Positions 59,962-64,000 of a DNA stretch of 64,000 nt are shown one piece after another. Numbering within the stretch: the first letter of the stretch is position 1; every line of letters starts with the position of its first letter. The notes beneath the pieces were generated by a model. It saw only the letters and a list, made by a program, of their open reading frames with translations, did no database searches and was not told the origin of the DNA. Source of the DNA: JBBDWJ01 sp963824095 (GTDB lineage Bacteria > Acidobacteriota > Terriglobia > Bryobacterales > UBA6623); contig CAWGNS010000007.1 of the NCBI GenBank assembly GCA_963824095.1, positions 682,001 through 746,000 of the forward strand, written 5' to 3'. The position numbers and the translations under genes are program-made.

Positions 59962-62900
59962 ATGCCTTACGTGAAACCCGCTCTGGCTTCTCTTCTCCTG
60001 CTTATCCCCCTCCTCCACGCACAGGACGTCGGCATGGGAGCCCGCCGCGGCAGCGGCGAACGCTTCGAAGCGCCCTACACGTTGGATATCGAAACGCCGC
60101 ACGTGAACTGGGCCAAGCCGCTCCACGGCCGCCCGATCCGCGTGCTCGCCGTGCCAAGCGTCGCCGAGGGCCGCACCCTGGTCGAGCTCGCCGAGCGTCT
60201 CTCGCTCGATCTCACTACCGTCAGCATCGACGCCGGCTTCGACGTCAACAAATGGACGATGGCGCTCGGCCGCGACTACGGAGCGCGCGCCGACAAAAAC
60301 GACTTCAGCCTGCTCTACGGCTACCTCGAACAGGAGTTGACCAGCGACAAGCCGTTCGACGTCGTCCTGCTGCAAACCAGCCACGGCTGGGACGCGCTGA
60401 CGCCGCGGTCGAGGGAAGCGCTCGCGCGCCGCGTGCGCGAGGGTTGCGGCCTCGTATGGATCCGGCCGTTCACCAGCGAGCTATCGCCGCTCGAGCCAGA
60501 GCAGCCCGTCGCCGAACCCAGCCATCCCTACGCCGAGCTCGAGCCGGGAAAGACCGAAGCCTCGCCCTGGCGCCGCGTCGCCGATCACTACATCACCAAG
60601 CCCATTCCCGTCGAAACCTTCCCCTTCGACTACCTCGAGGACTACCTCTACCGCCCCGCGCCCGGAGCAACTGTGCTGGTCGCCTCCGCCTCCGGCCATC
60701 CCGTGATCGCAACCCGCGACGTCGGTAAAGGCCGCGTCGTCGGGCTCGGCTATCACAACGACGGGCTGAGCTGGCGGATGCCGATGGCCGCGCGCCACTA
60801 CGTCGCGAGCGAAAGCTGGGAAGCCTTCTACGCCATGCTCTGCCGCGCCCTGATCTACGCCGCGCGGCGCGAGTCCGATGCCCCCGCCGACTGGCAGGTA
60901 CCCTCGCCCCCGCAGCGCCAAACCGTCGTCTCCGATCTGAAGACCGGCTCGAAGGTCATCGCCGAAGGCGACGAGGTCGAAGCCACCTGGAGCGCCCCCG
61001 AGCCCGTCACCGTGCAACTCAGCGACGGCTTCGGCCGCGTTATCGCGCAAGCCACCGGCACCAACCACGCCACGCTCAAGGCCGGCCGCCCCCTGACGCA
61101 CTCCGGCGTGCTCGACGCCGGCGGCGCGAAAATCCCAGTCCAATACGCCGCCTCCAATCGCGCCTGGGACGACTACGAAGTCATCCTGCCCTGGTTTGGC
61201 CCGCATTCCTACCAACCCTGGATGCCGACGCTCGACGAGCAGTTCCGCAAGGCGGGCATCACCACCCTCGCCAGCCCCGAACGCAACTTCAAAATCATCG
61301 CCAGCGCCGGGCTCAGCGAAATCTTCGGCGTCTACGCCTATAGCGCCGAAAGCTACGCCGAGCGCAAGGCCGCCTACGCCAAGACCAAAGACAAAAAGTA
61401 CCTGCGGCGCAACGTCGTCTTGCAGGACCCCGACTTTGTCGACCGCTTGCAGCGCGCCTTGCACGAACGCCTCGATCCGCTCACGCCCCTCAAGCCGCTC
61501 GCCTACTACCTCGCCGACGAATCGTCGCTCACCACCTACACCGACGCCTTCGATGTCGGCTGGGCGCCGGCCGCGCTCGCCGGCTTTCGCCAATGGCTGC
61601 GTGGACAATACGATTCGCTCGACGTGCTCAACACTTCCTGGGGAACCAGCTTCACCGACTGGGAGAAGGTAGTGCCGATGACCACCGAAGAGGCGCAAAA
61701 GCACGGCAACTTCGCGCCCTGGGCCGATCATCGCGCCTACATGGAAAGCGCCTTCGTCAAAGCGCTAGGCGAGGCGCGGCAGATCGTGCGCGAGATGGAT
61801 CCCGGCGCGCCCGCCTCCATCTCCGGCACGCAAGTCCCCACCGCCCACAACGGCGCCAACTGGTACGCCATCGATCAGATCTTCGACTACCTGCAACCCT
61901 ATTCGGGCGGCAACCAGGACGCCATGCACTACCTGTTCCATCCCGGCATGAAAATCACCGGCTTCACCGGCTATGGAACCACCGGCCCCGAATTCCACCA
62001 CCAGCAATGGGAGCGCCTCTTCTACGGCCACACCGGCGCCTCGATCTTCTGGCACTACACCTTCCTCAATCCCGATCTCACCTTGAGTTCGCAGGGCAAA
62101 GCGATGCAAGACGTCTTCGGCCGCCTCGAATCGGGCATCGGCCGCGTCTTCATGAACTCCACCGTGCGCGAGGACGGCGTCGCGATTCACTTCTCGATGG
62201 CCAGCATTCGCGGCGCCTGGATCACCGACGGAAAAATCCTGCCCACCATCGGCAACGTGCGGCGAACCTCGAAAAACTACGACGAACTCGTCTCGCGCCG
62301 CCGCGACTGGGTGAAGCAGCTCGAAAAGCAGGGGGTACAGTTCCGTTTCCTGGCCACGCCGCAAATCGAAGAGGGCGATTTGGACAAGTATCGGGTGCTG
62401 ATCCTGCCCTACTCGATCGCCATCTCCGACCGCGAAGCCCAAGCCATCGACCGCTTCCTCGATCGAGGCGGCATCGTGATCGCCGACGATCAAACCGGCC
62501 GCATGGACGAGCGCTGCCACTGGCGCAAGACGCCCCTGTGGGCCGAAGGCCGCAAAGGCCTGCTGCGCCAAGAGCCCGGGCCTGTCCCCATAAAGCCCGC
62601 CTTCCCGGTAGAAGGAGAATTTCTCACCACCATCCGCAATTTCGGAAGCGCGCGCCTGATCGGCCTGCTGCCGCGCGAAGCGACGACAGTCGAGCTGCCC
62701 TCAGCGCAAGGAGTACGCTACGACCTGTTCCAAGGCGGCCCAGCCGACGAGCGCTACGAGGCCTCGCCCGAGCGGCCGGTCCTGCTCGTCGAACGCAACA
62801 CGCGCATCGCAGCCCTCCGTCTGTCCGCCGACGACAATGCCAAGCTAAAAGTTCGCCTCACCGACGAGCACAACGCCCCCGTCGACCTTTCGGTAGTTCA

Positions 62901-63081
62901 CCTGGAAATCTTCGACCCGGCCGGCAAGCTGGTTCGCTACTATTCCGGCAACGTCACCGTGCGCGAAGGCCAAGCCGAGTTCCCCATCCCCTTCGCCCTC
63001 AACGACGCAAAGGGAACCTGGCAAATACAAGCCCGCGACGTAGTAAGCGGCCTGACCGCAAAACAAGCCCTCGAACGATAG
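59962..63081 (+). CDS. large secreted glycosidase-like protein (GH42-type architecture)
   Basis: 1039 residues. Signal VKPALASLLLLIPLLHAQ. Residues 50-300 look like a glutamine-amidotransferase/trimerisation-type domain (FDVVLLQTSHGWDALTPRSREALARRVREGCGLVWIRP; VGLGYHNDGLSWRMPM). The middle resembles a TIM barrel: QPWMPTLDEQFRKAGITTL, LAYYLADESSLTTYTD with Glu520 as possible acid/base, GFRQWLRGQYDSLDVLNTSWGTSFTDW (typical of GH42/GH-A), IDQIFDYLQPY. A second GATase-like part follows (LDKYRVLILPYSIAISDREAQAIDRFLDRGGIVIADDQTG), then a beta-sandwich end. It probably cleaves extracellular beta-galactosides or plant polymers; family number not certain. Confidence 0.8.
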   Translation: MPYVKPALASLLLLIPLLHAQDVGMGARRGSGERFEAPYTLDIETPHVNWAKPLHGRPIRVLAVPSVAEGRTLVELAERLSLDLTTVSIDAGFDVNKWTMALGRDYGARADKNDFSLLYGYLEQELTSDKPFDVVLLQTSHGWDALTPRSREALARRVREGCGLVWIRPFTSELSPLEPEQPVAEPSHPYAELEPGKTEASPWRRVADHYITKPIPVETFPFDYLEDYLYRPAPGATVLVASASGHPVIATRDVGKGRVVGLGYHNDGLSWRMPMAARHYVASESWEAFYAMLCRALIYAARRESDAPADWQVPSPPQRQTVVSDLKTGSKVIAEGDEVEATWSAPEPVTVQLSDGFGRVIAQATGTNHATLKAGRPLTHSGVLDAGGAKIPVQYAASNRAWDDYEVILPWFGPHSYQPWMPTLDEQFRKAGITTLASPERNFKIIASAGLSEIFGVYAYSAESYAERKAAYAKTKDKKYLRRNVVLQDPDFVDRLQRALHERLDPLTPLKPLAYYLADESSLTTYTDAFDVGWAPAALAGFRQWLRGQYDSLDVLNTSWGTSFTDWEKVVPMTTEEAQKHGNFAPWADHRAYMESAFVKALGEARQIVREMDPGAPASISGTQVPTAHNGANWYAIDQIFDYLQPYSGGNQDAMHYLFHPGMKITGFTGYGTTGPEFHHQQWERLFYGHTGASIFWHYTFLNPDLTLSSQGKAMQDVFGRLESGIGRVFMNSTVREDGVAIHFSMASIRGAWITDGKILPTIGNVRRTSKNYDELVSRRRDWVKQLEKQGVQFRFLATPQIEEGDLDKYRVLILPYSIAISDREAQAIDRFLDRGGIVIADDQTGRMDERCHWRKTPLWAEGRKGLLRQEPGPVPIKPAFPVEGEFLTTIRNFGSARLIGLLPREATTVELPSAQGVRYDLFQGGPADERYEASPERPVLLVERNTRIAALRLSADDNAKLKVRLTDEHNAPVDLSVVHLEIFDPAGKLVRYYSGNVTVREGQAEFPIPFALNDAKGTWQIQARDVVSGLTAKQALER

Positions 63082-63237
63082 CACCTGCCGCCTTCGCCAA
63101 GCGGGTTACCGCTGCAAAGCACCGCAGCCAGAAATCAGAGCCTCTGGCGCAACAGCCTGCGGAAAAAGCACCCAGAGCTGGCCCAGGTCAAGCTTGAGCC
63201 GGCGGACCAAAAGGCACAGAAGCAAAAAGCCGCACCC

Positions 63238-63288
63238 GTGGCGTGAACCTCCAGGTTTGCCGCGTCGCGATTCGTCGCGACGTAGGGC
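63238..63288 (+). repeat. R2 two-hairpin repeat, variant g (core of a longer element)
   Basis: Hairpin 1 AACCT-CC-AGGTT; hairpin 2 GTCGCGA-TTCG-TCGCGAC. Similarity to variant e continues for about 40 bases upstream and 90 bases downstream, so the mobile or duplicated unit was about 170-200 bp. Confidence 0.75.
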
Positions 63289-63390
63289 CCCACGCCACCG
63301 TGGCCGTGCCAGAGGGGTACCACTGCCGGACCCGAACCCAATTTTTCCGCAGCCTGGGAAGCCTGCGGGCCGAATCAGCACAGAGGTCCG

Positions 63391-63441
63391 CGAGTGGACC
63401 GGGCGAGTGAAAAGGAGCAAGCGCCCACCACGTGAATCACA
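63391..63441 (+). repeat. 51-bp direct repeat, left copy
   Basis: CGAGTGGACCGGGCGAGTGA, then AAAGGAGCAAGCGCCCACC and ACGTGAATCACA. Repeated at 63951-64000 with three substitutions and one gap; the two copies bracket the transposase remnant. Confidence 0.75.
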
Positions 63442-63513
63442 CCCTGGCGAACCGCAAGATCACCGAGCGGCAGACCGGCTATGGCGTCGTTAGCTTCGGC
63501 ACAAAAGCACCTT

Positions 63514-63590
63514 GGGGACAGTCACCACGTTTCGCACAGCACACCGTCGAGGAATCTCCGCCGCCGCCGCGCATGAAACGTGGTCACTGG
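63514..63590. mobile_element. hairpin element with GGGGACAGTCACC arm, second copy
   Basis: GGGGACAGTCACCACGTTTCGCAC (63514-63537) and GAAACGTGGTCACTGG (63575-63590) are inverted. The left arm equals that at 4810-4834; the right arm is shorter here. Confidence 0.6.
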
Positions 63591-63661
63591 AAGCTGGGAA
63601 AGAATCGTCTTGTGGCCCCAAAGCCCCGTTAGGGGCGACATTCTTGTAGCCCCGGGCGTAA

Positions 63662-63910
63662 GCCCTCACCTGGCACACGAAGAATAGTGCTCCCGTAATC
63701 ACCGACTCGATCGAGACACAACTCTACCGCTGGCTTCGGGGACGTATTCTGCAAGCGCCCGGAGTGTTGCTCCTCGCGATCGGCGGAACCGACGACCACG
63801 TTCACTTGGCCGTGACGGTTCCCCGACCCTGTTGGTCAGAAGCTGTTAAGAAATCGGGGGACTGTCACAAGCGCCGCTGCGAAGTCCGTAGAATCAACGC
63901 CGATCCATGA
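63662..63910 (+). pseudogene. IS200/RAYT-type transposase (Y1, HUH) remnant
   Basis: The frame lacks a start and reads ALTWHTKNSAPVITDSIETQLYRWLRGRILQAPGVLLLAIGGTDDHVHLAVTVP, which is the central part of Y1 transposases. HVH (63797-63805) is the HUH metal site. After VTVP the similarity ends (frameshift or deletion), so the helix with the catalytic Tyr is missing. The N-terminal 15 residues are also lost. The intact family is about 140-150 residues. REP-associated members mobilise palindromic repeats, which makes its place beside R2 and the GGGGACAGTCACC hairpin noteworthy. Confidence 0.75.
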
Positions 63911-63947
63911 GGCGCGGTTGACTGTACCCGATTTCTTGACAGCTTCT
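63838..63947. repeat. 110-bp inverted-repeat unit
   Basis: AGAAGCTGTTAAGAAATCGGG (63838-63858) and CCCGATTTCTTGACAGCTTCT (63927-63947) pair at 20 of 21 positions. A GGGGACTGTCAC sequence follows the left arm. The unit starts exactly where similarity of the transposase remnant ends, so its insertion may have broken the gene. Confidence 0.7.
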
Positions 63948-63950
63948 CAG

Positions 63951-64000
63951 CGAGTGGATCGGCGAGTGAAAAGGAGCGAGCGCCCACTACGTGAATCACA
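63951..64000 (+). repeat. 51-bp direct repeat, right copy (cut by window end)
   Basis: CGAGTGGATCGGCGAGTGAA, then AAGGAGCGAGCGCCC and ACTACGTGAATCACA. It follows the 110-bp inverted-repeat unit by three bases. In the whole stretch 63082-64000 no intact gene is present. Confidence 0.75.

Overview
The window reads as chromosomal DNA of a GC-rich acidobacterium, most likely Bryobacterales/Solibacter-like. This is inferred from gene families, not from a marker gene. The families are: an ADOP-type permease behind a PadR regulator, an NHL-repeat protein with a TIGR03437-type C-terminus, an ECF sigma factor of the TIGR02999 type next to a Ser/Thr kinase with PD40 propeller repeats, a PSD1/DUF1501 pair of the planctomycete/acidobacterial kind, and many small palindromic intergenic repeats. 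No ribosomal operon, CRISPR array, prophage or replication origin was seen. One tRNA, tRNA-Glu(UUC), is present.

Layout. 1-6 kb: partial permease with its PadR regulator, a short CDF-type transporter, an ankyrin protein, a beta-carbonic anhydrase, a membrane-anchored hypothetical and a small AT-hook protein. 6.6-9.7 kb (minus): hemE, hemY/hemG and a P-loop kinase; ferrochelatase lies apart at 26.6 kb. 10.5-16 kb: DMT transporter, class III aminotransferase, a Phd/VapC pair with a perfect operator palindrome, a secreted beta-helix protein, and a DUF433/DUF5615 pair. 16-20 kb: lactate permease, TetR regulator with a likely operator, and a frameshifted MetX-like hydrolase. 20.5-24.4 kb: a TonB-type protein converging on a coupled pair made of a pentaheme cytochrome and a cytochrome c fused to a beta-barrel-like domain. 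24.7-32.9 kb: M49-like peptidase, hemH, a BamE-like exported protein, the NHL protein, a methyltransferase and an epimerase. 33.3-37.5 kb: the PSD1/DUF1501 pair. 38-43.7 kb: a three-gene DUF58/VWA operon without a visible MoxR ATPase. 44-50.7 kb: two Flp-like pilin genes flanking MddA-like methyltransferase, ECF sigma and kinase genes. 50.8-52.8 kb: small membrane-protein genes and a tRNA-Glu whose 3' end is duplicated 1.34 kb away, the mark of an integrated element. 53-63 kb: gamma-glutamyltransferase, msrA, a PQQ-like propeller, a cupin, a Tat-exported aldo/keto reductase, TrmO and a large secreted glycosidase-like protein. 63.1-64 kb: repeats and a broken IS200/RAYT-type transposase.

The most unusual content is intergenic. 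At least three families of small palindromic elements (called R1, R2 and R3 here) fill most gaps. R2 has two hairpins whose stem sequences differ between copies while staying complementary. R2 and R3 begin with GTGG, like REP elements, and a decayed RAYT-like transposase lies next to one copy. Among the protein-coding loci, the cytochrome/barrel pair and the pilins lacking Glu at +5 deserve the closest look.

Two genes carry apparent single-base frameshifts (19.8 kb in an A run; 50.4 kb), so sequencing error should be considered for both.
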